The notes under the pieces: model-generated | Databases searched by the model: none | Told to the model about the DNA's origin: nothing | What the model saw: the letters and a program-made list of their open reading frames with translations, nothing else | In this document: in pieces, positions 21,989-33,804 of the stretch | Layout of the letters: each line of letters opens with the position of its first letter | How positions within the stretch are numbered: the first letter of the stretch is position 1 | Source: Corticium candelabrum | Lineage: Eukaryota; Porifera; Homoscleromorpha; Homosclerophorida; Plakinidae | Assembly: GCF_963422355.1 (NCBI RefSeq) | Contig: NC_085092.1 | Span: forward strand, 3,288,771 to 3,352,770 | Direction of reading: 5' to 3' | Length of the DNA: 64,000 nt | Program-made: the position numbers and the translations under genes

Positions 21989-23558
21989 GATATTTGGGAC
22001 GGAGCTTCTAGAGCATGCGCGATCTCAAGGGTAACATGCACCTTTGCCGATCTCGCTGTACACAAAGTCCACGTTTCCGGGTCTGCTTCTGAACCGTAGA
22101 TCATCTTACCGTTGACTAGGCTTTGTAAGTAAGTTCACTACTTACCATTTTGTGCATCTTGTGAGAGTCTTTGCCTGCATAGAGAAGTGTAGGAAGCCAT
22201 TTCTTGAGTACAGCTTCTTGAGGGCAAGAGACTGCTGTTCAAGCTGAAGTCGCTTGATTCACACTCTGAACAGATGCACGTGGAGTGGAAAGACAGACTA
22301 CTCATTGCTTAGCAATGGAAGTTTGTCAGATGAAGATTTTGCTGTAGGGGAACTCATTTGGGGTAACCGAACGTGACGCATTGTCACTGTCTGTGTGGCT
22401 GAAATCTAGGACTACTTTTTCCCCATCCAGCGTTCTTGAACTGTGTAACTGTGAAACTATGTATCTTGTCGAACTAGAGTCAGCAAAAGCTTGTCTAGCC
22501 TATCCAGCTCGTCATGGAAGGCGGTGAGCTCATGAGATTACACAGCACTTGTGTACCTTGGCCTGATTATTTGTTTGCTATACAGAGAAAATGTCTTGGC
22601 TGCTTTCAGTCGAATTCCACACTGTGTCAAGCACATTTCTCTACACAAAACCTGTGTAAAACTTGATGTCATCATTTGGCAGTACGTATGTTGAGTGAGA
22701 ATCCCTTTCCTTGCAACTCAGACTCTGCAGGTGCAAGGTCTTGCTCAAGAACTCTAATCTTGTTTGAAGTTCCACTATTTCATTTGCTTGCTGTTCAATT
22801 ATCCGATCTAAACCATCAGCTTCAGCGCCTCAGTGACATTTTTGACAATTAACATCTTCACTTGTGAGATCACTACTATACACATGTCTTGATCAACTGC
22901 AGATGAGGTAGAACAGCCTCTGCTTTCTGATTTAGACATTACAGCTATGGAATAGTGCATATGTGTTGTGTTACTTTAGACATAAACTGTTGCTGGGACT
23001 TGTAGACTGGCAGTGCTAATTGTAAACAGACTACAGAGTACGTGCACTGTACTCTGATCTGCGTCAGTGTACTTATCGAGAGCAAGTTATCACAGTAAGA
23101 ACTTCGACTTGGCCAATCACATTTATACAGAAGCAAGCTAGACTGTCCAGAAACAATGCGGAACGCCTACATGTCTGGTTATACCCGAAATGGGTTCCCA
23201 GGTGGCATGATTTCACTCGCCAAAACTAATTCATCTCTAGGCAATAAGTAGTCTTTGCTTCCACTCCACGTGTATCTGTTCAGAATGTGAATCAGGCGAC
23301 TTCAGCTTGAACAGCAGTCTCTTTACCCTCGAGAAGCCATACTCAAGAAATGGCTTCCTACTCGTCTCTACGCAGGCAAAGTCTCTCACAAGATGCACGA
23401 AATGGTAAGTAGTGAACTTACAGCACCTAGTCAATGGTAAGATGATCTACGGTTCAGAAGCAGACCCGGAAACGTGGACTTTGTGCACAGGGAGATTGGC
23501 GGAAGGTGCGTGTTACCCTCGAGATTACGCATGCTCTAGAAGCTCCGCCCCAAATATC
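21989..23558. mobile_element. DNA transposon with ~330-bp terminal inverted repeats
   Basis: The ends GATATTTGGG and its inverse CCCCAAATATC begin arms of about 330 bp (21989-22320 and 23245-23558). Shared words include GAGCTTCTAGAGCATGCG and GATCATCTTACC. The interior carries a minus-strand transposase remnant. The long arms are unusual for a simple cut-and-paste element and could have arisen by inverted duplication of one end. Confidence 0.72.
22585..22860 (-). pseudogene. Transposase N-terminal fragment (Harbinger/ISL2EU-like)
   Basis: The minus-strand reading DVNCQKCH, a stop, then a coiled stretch IIEQQANEIVELQTRLEFLS, then LPNDDIKFYTGF. A coiled coil followed by a K-FYTG motif is typical of the helix-turn-helix segment ahead of the DDE domain in Harbinger/ISL2EU-type transposases. 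Stop codons follow the FYTG motif, and no DDE core was recognised. The assignment rests on this one motif. Confidence 0.45.
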
Positions 23559-24249
23559 ATCTATATCAAAACAGCTGCTCTTGGTGTTCAAACAGAATGT
23601 AGTAAAGGACCGATCTTTGCCATACTTCCATATGTAATTATAACATTAGAAGGTGCTAGCTTTCACATGTAGTAATTAGACACCCAACCACGCAGTTTGC
23701 AGGACATTCATGTTTTTCATTCAATCCATGCACTCATGTACTCACTGCTGCAGTCTCTGAAATTTACTAATGAGTCTCGTGACAAGCACTGACTGAAGGC
23801 CTATTAATTAGAACAGTTTTCCTGTTTTAGGATGGGACACACTATCAAAAACTACTTGCTTACTGTATACACTTTATGCTAATTGTGTGTGTTGTTCAAT
23901 TTAGATGCTAATCCACCTGTGGCTTTTACGTTTTGGGTGCACACAATACGATAACAGTCATCTGGTGCCACTTCAACATAAACAGATGTTCCTAGTATAA
24001 ACAATTGCAACAACATGCTAATCATTGCATGTACATGCACATGTGTGTTGTCTCCTGTTTGGTCGCCGAAATGTCAGGATGTAGTCTACTGATACCGGCC
24101 TATTGGCATTTTTTGTCGGCCATTGGCGGATGGCCGGCTGTTTACTGATCCCTGTCTATAGACTTATAGAGATTCAGTTGTGCTCAGTGCTGTTATACAT
24201 GAAGAGTCCATGTGTCTTTGCGTCTTTTCTGCATGCATGCCCTCTACAG
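23559..24249. other. Unassigned stretch
   Basis: No domain-bearing frame, RNA gene or clear repeat was seen. It separates the TIR transposon from the conserved leader-exon block of copy 2. Confidence 0.35.
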
Positions 24250-24965
24250 ATTGACTTACAGGTACGGAGGCGTTGCCTGCTTCGCATAGCTAGGCAAAAC
24301 GTTATCTTCAACAGAGAAGAGCTCAAGATAGTAAGAGAGACGTGCATGGCTTAATTAGAAAGCAAAACCGAAAACGGTATGCAATGCATAGATTAATTAA
24401 AGCTGTTATACAAAAAAATGATATGGCTTTACGCTGAATCCAAGAAAGTTGTGAATAGCCGTTATTTGCTTATAGTTGAGCTGTTTGCCAAAGCTGCTGT
24501 TCATCGACAAATTTTTTTAATTTCTTTTGGGGGCCTGGATTTCACAATGAAGTTAGATAATCGTCAAAAAGACACGGTCAATATCATTTCGATACAGTAT
24601 GATGAATCCGGCGATACGCACTCAAAGTGAGACAAAACTTTTACAACGTCATGTGAGTGATATATGAAGACCAGATACTGAGCACTTACCTCGTTCGATG
24701 ACCCAATGGCTGTCTGTTTCCATGCATATGTATCTAGTAATTCTTTGTACATGCTATAAGCTTCATCCTTTAAGTATAGATGAAGCTGCGGCTTTCATGT
24801 GGCATTACGAGAAAGCACTTTATTTGACTCTAACAAAATCCAGATCTTCTTCTAACAGATCGATGTTGTCAACTAGTTACACCTTGGTGGTATGAAGGTT
24901 TGGAACACACTTGTCAAAGCTTTCCTGAACTCCAACAGTACTTCAAGTTTGGACCAGTCAGTATG

Positions 24966-25115
24966 TGTTGTATTGATACTCTGTAGTTACATCGATAATC
25001 TATTTCTATATAGCTAGAACGTACGGCACTCGCTAGGTTCGCTAACACGCACACTCAGAGCTATACACTCACTCACAAGCTACACGCATGCTCAGTCACT
25101 ATCTTATCTATTACA
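24966..25115 (-). repeat. 3' LTR of minus gypsy element
   Basis: 150 bp with TGT..ACA ends. It is preceded on the minus strand by a polypurine tract (AGGAAAAGGAG at 25116-25126). It is nearly identical to the LTRs at 36749 and 41145. Confidence 0.85.
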
Positions 25116-25149
25116 CTCCTTTTCCTATATTAAATGTTCTGATATCGCA

Positions 25150-26480
25150 ACGGTGGCTGCCGGTGTTTCCATTGAGGATACCACCTGCCAGGTGATTGCG
25201 CCTTCTCTTGGCTTGTTAGAACAGGTTGTGATGATGGTGGTACTTGTTCATTCTCCTCTGTCATGTTGTTGGTGGTGTCTGTTCTTCATCCTTTGGTGCA
25301 CTGACTCCTACAGCTGTTTCCACTGCATTCGATTGTTGTGTTACTGGTATCCTTGGTGGTGTCAATTCCTTTTGGAAGTATGGTGCTATAGGTATGTCTC
25401 TATGTTCTGGAGTGGGAAGACTTTCTGACATACTTCTCGCATCCCATTGCCGCAAATGATCAATGTGTACATAGCGTACATGTCCTTCCACTTCAATCAT
25501 GTTATTAGTAAGACCAACTTTTTGCATGACAGTTCCATATAACCAGTTTCCCCTTCCATCTCTCCTTGGGTTCTAAACTCTTACAACCTCTCCGGGTGTT
25601 AACTCCCGCACTTGACTTCTTGCCTCCTGAAACTGTTGCTCACTTTGCTGTCCAAGTTCAGCTTGACCCCGGAGAAACAGAAGATCCAATCTGGTTCTCA
25701 ATGTATGCTTCAACTGTAGTTCTGCTGGTGATTTTCTCGTCATAGTATGAGGAGTTGATCAGTAGTGTAGCAGAAAAAGTGATAATTTGTGACTCCAAGA
25801 TGAGGCTTTTCTTTAACTCTTGGATGAGTTGTTTGGCCTGCCCATTTGAGGCTGGATGGCACGTCGGTGTGAGCTGGTGTCCAATTTCCTTGGACTGGAC
25901 AAAACTCCATGAACTCCAACGATATGAATTGGTGCTCGTTGTCGGATACTAGACGCTTTGGTAGACCGTTACTCGCAAAGGACCACCGTTGTGGTGGAAG
26001 CACTGGTGCCTAAGTCATGTATATCCAGCCACTTCGAATAGGCATCTATCATGACAAAATAGTGCCTTCCACCGAACTGTGCTAAATCACAATGAACTGT
26101 TTGCCACGGACGATTATGGATACAGCCGCGGATGTGGTGGGTTGGTGGTAGATGGGCGGTGTGTTGCATTCTGACACTGTTCACAGGTCTTGACTAATTC
26201 CTCAATGTCCTTATCTGAATTGACACACTACACAAACTCCGAGCCAGAGCCTTCATCCTGTTAACGTCTTGGGTGTTCTAGGTGCAACTCATGTAGCACT
26301 CTCAACCGCAGACTTGCCAGTATCACCACACGTCCCCACATTAGACATCCGTTGACCACTGACAACTCATTAGCTTTCCTCGAACATAGGAGCAATTTGG
26401 TATTCCTTTGGTAAGGCCACCCGTACCATATAGGTGTATTCCTTTCACAATATGGGATCCAATGCTGTCTCTTTGGCAAC
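25150..26480 (-). pseudogene. Integrase region of minus gypsy element
   Basis: The minus-strand readings show HCDLAQFGGRHYFVMIDAYS (first catalytic Asp, about 26095) and RLVSDNEHQF (second Asp, about 25945). A C-terminal DNA-binding part with EVEGHVRYVHIDHLRQWD lies at about 25445-25500. It is broken by frameshifts near 26260, 25985 and 25800. It serves proviral insertion in intact relatives. Confidence 0.75.
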
Positions 26481-26567
26481 TTTTTTGGCAGTAACTGGCA
26501 ATTGCTTCAAGTAGTTGACTCCGTATATCTGCTCATTCGGGTCTATCACATCCACTTGTAATGGTAA

Positions 26568-27065
26568 CTATGATAACATATCGGCTTCCACGTTGCTAAG
26601 ATCAGACGTAAACTCCAATTGGTACTGGTACGAGCTGAGAATGATGGCCCAACTCTGCAGCCTTGCTGCCGCTAATGGTGGGATTCCTTGTTTTGAACCC
26701 AAAATCTTGAGTAGTGGCTTGTGATCGGTCACCAGGACGAACGATCTTCCCATTAGGTATTTGTGGAAATGACGTACCTGGTGGACTAGAGCGAGTGCCT
26801 TCTTATCCAATAGGTTGTACCGTCCCATCAGCCATCACATGCGTCAAGCAGGTTCCCACCCCATGAGGTGAGGCATCACACTTTAGCTTTAGCAGTTTTG
26901 CCAAGTTGTAATGTGTCAAACAGCTTGATGACAGCAACTTCTTGCTTTCTTCAAAAGCTCGTTTATTGTCTTCTCGCTCTACCCACAGTTGGGACTTTGA
27001 TAACAGAACGTACAAGGGCTGCAAAGTACTCGATATATCTGGTATGAATCTAGTATGTATAAAGC
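26568..27065 (-). pseudogene. RNase H / connection region of minus gypsy element
   Basis: The segment is open for long stretches with RFIPDISSTLQPLYVLLSK, CDASPHGVGTCLTHV and LLDKKALALVHQVRHFHKYL, then LVTDHKPLLKILG. This is the RNase H-like domain that follows reverse transcriptase. It starts directly after the GT tract that replaces the polymerase core. Confidence 0.78.
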
Positions 27066-27071
27066 TCAAAT

Positions 27072-27075
<4 letters not shown>

Positions 27076-27131
<56 letters not shown>
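27076..27131 (+). repeat. (GT)n microsatellite within the pol remnant
   Basis: About 56 bp of GT lie at the junction between foreign sequence (27132-27440) and the retained pol sequence. Confidence 0.97.
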
Positions 27132-27133
<2 letters not shown>

Positions 27134-27444
27134 TGATACGCAGCCACGTCTTTTGTCCGTTTGCAACAGAAATGTACGCAAACTTGATATGCAAAGGGGA
27201 AGGTTTGCGTGAAAAAATTAAAAAATTGTACAGGGTCCCCTCTCGAGGGGTCGACTCCCTCGTAAAATTTCTTAATAGTGCAAACGCTACACATTTCAGT
27301 TCATTTGAACACACGCCCACACCAGTCCTGTGTAGACCGTATGTGTCGTTGTTCTTCGCAAAGCTTTGAGCAATCAAATATTTCTTGTCGATGGAACTTA
27401 CTCTTCAGTATCTTGCCTGTACAAAGGATGGGGCATGGATCTAG

Positions 27445-28809
27445 TCTGCAGCTACTGATAAGCCTGTTTGAGGTCTAGCCTTGTAAGCCTATTGCCCTCT
27501 GCTAATATCGCGAATAAGTCCTGTGGGTTGGGCATAGGGTAACTGTCTGTATCTAAGTACGGATTGATTGTTACCTTATCTTCTCCACACAGCCTGACAG
27601 TGCTGTCTTCTTTACGCACTACCACCAATGGTTCCGCCCATTCGCTTCGCTCGACCTGTTGTAATACTCTTTTGGCCTGTAATCTGTCTTAATTCGTCTT
27701 CAACTTTCTGTTGTAAGGCGTATGGTACCGGTCTTGGCTTAGGTTCGAGTAACCCCTGGCTTTATGACAATGTGGGCTTCATAACCTTGTACTGTTCCCA
27801 TACCCTTTTCAACAACTGCGGAAATTCGTTTTCCCAAACAATTGGTGCCTTGATCTTCAATCGCAAAGAGAGACCCCAGTCTAGTGTGATGTGTCTCAAC
27901 AGATTCAGGCTTGTCAGGTACATCTACCACAGTAATTTTCTCAATACACAGTTGATCCTTATACTCAAGAGGTATCATTGCTTCACCCATAACCTTGAGG
28001 GCGTGCTCAATATATATGCGCTTTACTTGGCTTCAACTGGACATGCATTAATCGTTTTTGATGTATTGATTTAGGTATCACAGTTACTGTGGCTTCTATT
28101 TCTACCTCCATTACGTCCATATCAATCTCAGTACCAGTCTCATGCAATCTCACTTGAAGACCATGCTTATCTGATAATGAGAAACTGAGACTAACATAGC
28201 TCATCCTTCTCGATCTGATGTTTGGTCTTCCATGTCTTTGACTTCCGTTTTGAGTGTCCATTGTTCGACTTGTCTAGTTCCTTCTTTCTGCATGCTTGCC
28301 TGGATGATATGTCCAGTCTTCTTGCTATAGTGACAGGTGAAGGACTAGTATCTGCATTTGTTGCTGCTGTGGTTTGTTTTGTTACATCTGGAACATGTCT
28401 TGCCTTTGTCACTGGCCCTATCTGATTGGCTGGATTCACCCGTTATGGATTGAGTTACACCAAACGCTGTCTCCCGTCTTTGCGCACCCAGACCCGTCCC
28501 CCGCGTACGCCAAAGGTCTGGCACGCGAGACTAAGTACTGTATGTTGTGGCTCCCATGGACGTCAAAAACGCCGCTATTTTCTTGTCGTCTGTTATGTTG
28601 TTGGCCACTGTGTAGAGTTCAAACCTGTTCACATAGTCGTCAACAGTGTTCATGCCGTGTCGACAGTGTTCATGTCGTGTTGGAACTCGCTGAGTTTCCC
28701 AATCTCTACTTTGGCAACCATCCTTGTCACCACTGTTGTATCGATACTCTATTTCTATATACCTAGAACGTACAGCACTCGCTAGGTTCGCTAACACACT
28801 CTTACACAC
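27445..28809 (-). pseudogene. Gag-protease-RT N-terminal remnant of minus gypsy element
   Basis: The Gag start reads HGMNTVDDYVNRFELYTVAN near 28690-28620, then breaks. Around 28170-27990 is protease-flanking sequence (SLSFSLSDKHGLQV). The stretch 27990-27740 is open with GEAMIPLEYKDQLC and VVDVPDKPES, matching the plus element. LDLKQAYQ near 27470 marks the start of the RT catalytic region before the foreign segment. Confidence 0.75.
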
Positions 28810-28853
28810 AAGCTACACGCATGCTCAGTCACTAGGCTATCTTGTCTCTCACA
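28734..28853 (-). repeat. 5' LTR of minus gypsy element
   Basis: 120 bp. It has lost about 22 bp near its TATCGATAC end and a shorter piece further in, compared with the other LTR. It is followed by GTGGTGACAAGGATGG, the counterpart of the primer-binding region in the plus element. Confidence 0.8.
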
Positions 28854-31075
28854 GTCGGTATGGTTTGTTGTTCGTTTGGTTCTGAACTCATTACTATGAT
28901 AGAGGAGTTTATCTTCACCTAGTTTGATAGCTATGCAAGCTGGTTGATCTGACATCACTCTGCTGTTGTATCAGGCACGTGCTAATGCTTGCATGCATGA
29001 CTACATGTAACTCTAACAATTATCGGCAGGTACGTATTTTGCTGCTCTAGAGAAATTAGCTGTACATGTAGGTTATATTTATATCGTAATGAAAATGCAG
29101 TAAAGAGCTAAACCATTGGTCGCTAACCTAGCTAGCACGCATGCATAGAGTTAATTAAGTCAAGTCTTATATGCGCTACTTCATTGTGCGTTCATCCACC
29201 TCAATTCAATCTAATTACGCAGTGAAGAGCACAAGAAGGAAGCTAGACACATTGACTGGCACATGGCAGTGTCGACATGCAGCAGCAATTCAATACCTTC
29301 AAAGCATGGAACGTTTAACGGTTAGCGGGGCACAAGCGCATGCATGTGTTGTGAAGAATTCAGTCAGTGTTGCCGCATGTCTTGTTTATCAACTATAGCT
29401 ACCTGATTTAGTCAACTACATACTTAGTAGTCTGCGCATTCTAGTGCGAAACGAAACATTAAAACTCTAATTCAGAAGCATGCAAAGTCCAGTCCTTGAG
29501 ACTCTAATGCAAGACAATCAGCCCCTACCACGTACAGTTAAAGCTGGATCATTAATTAAGAAAAGCTAATACAAATTAAATGGTGAACTAATTGCATGCA
29601 CACTAAATTAAGATGACAAGTCTGACTTGCAATGTCAGGTTGTTGTTCATTTAGTTTTCTCTGCATGCTGGAGCTACTGCTCTTTAAGACTTAGAGAGCA
29701 GCTAAAGGATGATGATTGATGATGGCCATGAAGTAAGGTGGAATGTGTTACTTGTTGCACTATGGCAAATAGCAATACCAACATTTGCATGATGATACCA
29801 TGTATGTAATTGAATGGAAAGTAGCTGCCGTTGGGGCAGCAGGCAAGGTCAGAATAAGGTATACAGAAGGGAAGACGTCAACATCAAGCCATGCAATTCG
29901 TAACGCTGTATATAATATACTTGCGCTGTGGGCATGGCAAGATTACCGTTTGTCAAGGCTTACTATAGAATTCGCAACCACGTCCCAGCATGTTGAACTG
30001 AAATTGCATATAGATCCTTGCATGATCATGACTAACAGCTTTCTGCTTTAGATCTGACCAAAGTTTGCTATCTAACAAACTTGTAAATGATGTTGAGTGT
30101 CAGCTTTTCAACTCATGGTTAGGTAATAGCTATCCAGTTTTTGTGATATTCCTCTCCAGGACTAACCTAACATGTGCTCTGTGATACACTGTTGAAAGAA
30201 CCGCATTCATCGACCATTGTGAGAGAGCCCAAGTTGCATTACAGTATCCCATAAATGCCTCATAAGAGGATCTAAAAGCTGCCCACAGTCGCAGTCCACC
30301 CTAAGAATTGTGTGTAATACTAGTAGATGAATTAGCTATAGTCTCTAAACAGCTGCACATTATAGATGTCATAAAAATTATGCAGTATAGCAAGTTGCCT
30401 TCAATGTGACATGTTTGATTTAAACAGTCTATTCTAAAAAATTTTCATCAAATTTTTGATGTCATATTTTGATGTCATATCAATTGGAAACATCTGGCGT
30501 TACCAAAATTTTAAATCTGTTGTACTGTTAGCGCCAAGTTAACAAATCTAACAACAGCTGGGCTGCTCCCTTATGTTAGGAGCCCATGCAGCGAGTCTAG
30601 CCTAGTGCAATACCGTACTTGTCTAACCAGACTATTGAAACGTTTAGATAACTAATGTCTCACCTTGTCTAGAAATTTCCCTTTTTGCACACAAATATAG
30701 CATCATGGTTAGGATCAACTAGTATAATTGGGCTTTCAATCTCGAAACATTAGTCTAAAGTTGATCCAACGGATACCTGGCACACTTTATTGGAACCTGC
30801 CTGTGGCAATACAATCAATTAGTATTCAGTGTCTACAGGATGACATTAGTGGCATTCCCACTGTCTTCACACCTGTGAATAGATTAAACGTCTCTAAATA
30901 ATTAGCATCTAGAGCAGCACACAGTATCTCATCTGCTAACCTGGTCTTGTCTCACAATTCTTCATTCTCTTGCTAACTATAGTATTTGTTCATTGATTGA
31001 GATGTTGACATTACATCAATTGCCGTTTCCCTTAGATTGTCTATTTGCTTCACTCATCCACTTCATTTCTGTTGT
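28854..31075. other. 2.2 kb without recognisable genes
   Basis: AT-rich sequence with several TTAATTAA-type words. Frames at 29171-29398 and 29785-30051 are open but show no family pattern. Two adjacent short direct repeats TTTTGATGTCATAT lie near 30455-30480. Confidence 0.4.
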
Positions 31076-32306
31076 TGTGATGTGATGTGATGTGATGAGA
31101 TGTGATGTGATGTCAATGCGGTATGACGTGATCTGATGTGATGTGATGTGATGTGATGTGATGTGATGTGATGTGATGTGATGTGATGTGATGTGATGTG
31201 ATGTGATGTGATGTGATGTGATGTGATGTGATGTGATGTGATGTGATGTGATGTGATGTGATGTGATGTGATGTGATGTGATGTGATGTGATGTGATGTG
31301 ATGTGATGTGATGTGATGTGATGTGATGTGATGTGATGCCATGCAGTGTGATGTGATGTGATGTAATGAGATTTGCATGATGTGATGTGCATGATGTGAT
31401 GTGATGTGATGTGATGAGATGTGATGAGATGTGATGTGATGTCAATGCGGTATGACGTGATCTGATCTGATCTGATCTGATCTGATCTGATCTGATCTGA
31501 TGTGATGTGACGTGACGTGATGTGATGTGATGCCATGCAGTGTGATGTGATGTGATGTGATGTGATGTGATGTAATGAGATTTGCATGATGTGATGTGCA
31601 TGATGTGATGTGATGTGATGAGATTGCATGATGTGATGTGCATGATGTGATGTGATGTGATGTGATGTGATGTGATGTGATGTGATGTGATGTGATGTGA
31701 TGTGATGTGATGTGATGTGATGTGATGTGATGTGATGTGATGTGATGTGATGTGATGTGATGTGATGTGATGTGATGTGGTGTGATGCAATGAGATTTGC
31801 ATGATGTGATGTGCATGATGTGATGTGATGTGATGTGATGTGATGAGATGTGATGTAATGTGATGTGATGTGATGTGATGTGATGTGATGTGCATAATGT
31901 GATGCAATGTAATGTGATGAGATGTGATGAGATGTGATGTGATGTTATGTGATTTGATGCCATGCGGTGTGATGTGATGTGATGTGATGTGATGTGATGC
32001 AATGAGATTTGCATGATGTGATGTGCATGATGTGATGTGATGTGATGTGATGTGATGTGATGTGATGTGATGAGATGTGATGTGATGTGATGTGATGTGA
32101 TGTGATGTGATGTGATGTGATGTGATGTGATGTGCATGATGTGATGCAATGTAATGTGATGCAATGTGTATGTTGTGAGTGCGATGTGCATGATGTGATG
32201 TGCATGATGTGATGATATGCATGATGTGCTTTGCATGATGTGATGTGATGTTATGTGCATGATGTGATGCAATGTGATGTGATGTGATGTGATGTGATGC
32301 GATGTG
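31076..32306 (+). repeat. (GATGT)n pentamer satellite with higher-order blocks
   Basis: About 1.23 kb of GATGT/ACATC pentamers. Pure runs alternate with variant blocks. GTCAATGCGGTATGACGTGATC occurs near 31112 and again near 31441. A block with AATGAGATTTGCATGATGTG occurs near 31362, 31573, 31790 and 32000. A (GATCT)n run sits at about 31458-31500. The minus strand has no stops in the pentamer, giving an endless HHITS reading, which is not a gene. Confidence 0.97.
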
Positions 32307-32310
32307 TATG

Positions 32311-32311
<1 letters not shown>

Positions 32312-32390
<79 letters not shown>
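32312..32390 (+). repeat. (GT)n microsatellite, left of SINE
   Basis: About 79 bp of GT that abuts the first base of the SINE. Confidence 0.97.
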
Positions 32391-32918
<528 letters not shown>

Positions 32919-33804
32919 AAACAATAATGCTAACTCTGTGATGCCAATCAACAAAAAAATCTACATACTGATGTGTACAGGCATATCAATTCTTCTGAGC
33001 AGACGCTTTCTGCCAGATTCCCAATCAAACGTGTGTTTGACATTTGTAAATCAACTTATTTTCAAAGTCAAATGTAATTTGCAAATTTTGCAGGAACCAT
33101 GCATTGCATGAGTTTGCCAAATTTAATGTCTTGCCAGTTTGTTACTGTGCAACCATTGCTCTTTGTTCGTCATCTTAGTGACTCAATACGGTATCTGGGA
33201 AACTAATTTGCGTGTTTGTTGCCATAACTTATGTCACACTAGCTGGCTATAGCACTAGCCAGTTGCACTAGATCTAATTAAACGTAATAATAAAACAAGT
33301 CTAGAAACATTTTGACATAGAAATTTGTGAACTGCAGATCGAGTGTCAAAGAGTTGCCAATTAAGCTTCTCAAATTTTCGTTGGAAAGTGAGGCATAGTT
33401 AGTGATTGGAGATCACTATTGTATCTATTGCCCACTTGAAGCGTTTGTCACCAGAAACACTAAATATTTTACAACGCCCATATCTACAGAGCATGCAGGT
33501 ATATATAATGATGTTGCTGCAAGAATACTGAAAGACCAATGAAACTAATTCAACTGGGCTTTCTAGCACCAAAATTGAGGCATACGATACACGTTTTTGA
33601 CGTTTACAGGTAGGTTTAAACAGTTTGTTTGTGATCAACTTTATCTCTATGTTGGTGGTCCTTGTGGGCAAACCGCTCACTAATTGCATGTGGGCGGAAA
33701 GTCTCCATACGTTTCGTTGTACTCGCTTATCTATCTATATCTCTAGATATGCAGGTCACGGGGTTTCTGACGCATAACTTCGCAAGTACAGTAGATAGCA
33801 CAGT
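32919..33804. other. Region upstream of the IFI44-like gene
   Basis: No coding sequence was recognised. It should hold the promoter and any 5' untranslated exon of the GTPase gene, but I cannot point to a certain core promoter element. Confidence 0.35.

Larger units (their letters stand above)
18262..24900 (-). repeat. Copy 2: inverted duplicate of copy 1, expanded by insertions
   Basis: Read on the minus strand, this region follows the order of 1-3320: leader exon and intron (24900-24250), C-terminal COR exon part (21296-20523) with a GTAAGTG donor, the hairpin-bearing intron (about 20520-20440 and 18693-18280), and the first codons of the Death exon (AAACAACACAGCA, ending at about 18262). 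Beyond that point similarity to copy 1 stops. Crypton, palindrome, OTU and TIR-transposon sequences interrupt the duplicate. Confidence 0.75.
24966..28853 (-). mobile_element. Ty3/gypsy LTR retrotransposon, minus copy
   Basis: Two short LTRs (24966-25115 and 28734-28853) bound a minus-strand gag-pol remnant in the order Gag start, protease region, reverse transcriptase, RNase H, integrase. It is closely related to the plus-strand element at 36749-41295. Gag jumps from the GATTYS position straight to its 3' part, so most of gag is deleted. The central part of the reverse transcriptase, including the YLDD motif, is replaced by about 360 bp of foreign sequence plus a GT tract. Stops interrupt the rest. 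The flanks CAGTCAGTATG (left) and CAGTCGGTATG (right) are nearly alike. Confidence 0.85.

Noticed and set aside
27628-28785. Plus-strand open frames over the minus gypsy element
   Set aside because: They are shadows of minus-strand gag-pol sequence.
31016-32272. Long minus-strand frames with HHITS repeats (up to 369 codons)
   Set aside because: The ACATC pentamer lacks stops on this strand. The peptide merely translates the satellite.
31076-32306. CRISPR-like regular repeats
   Set aside because: The units are continuous 5-mers without unique spacers, in a eukaryotic genome.
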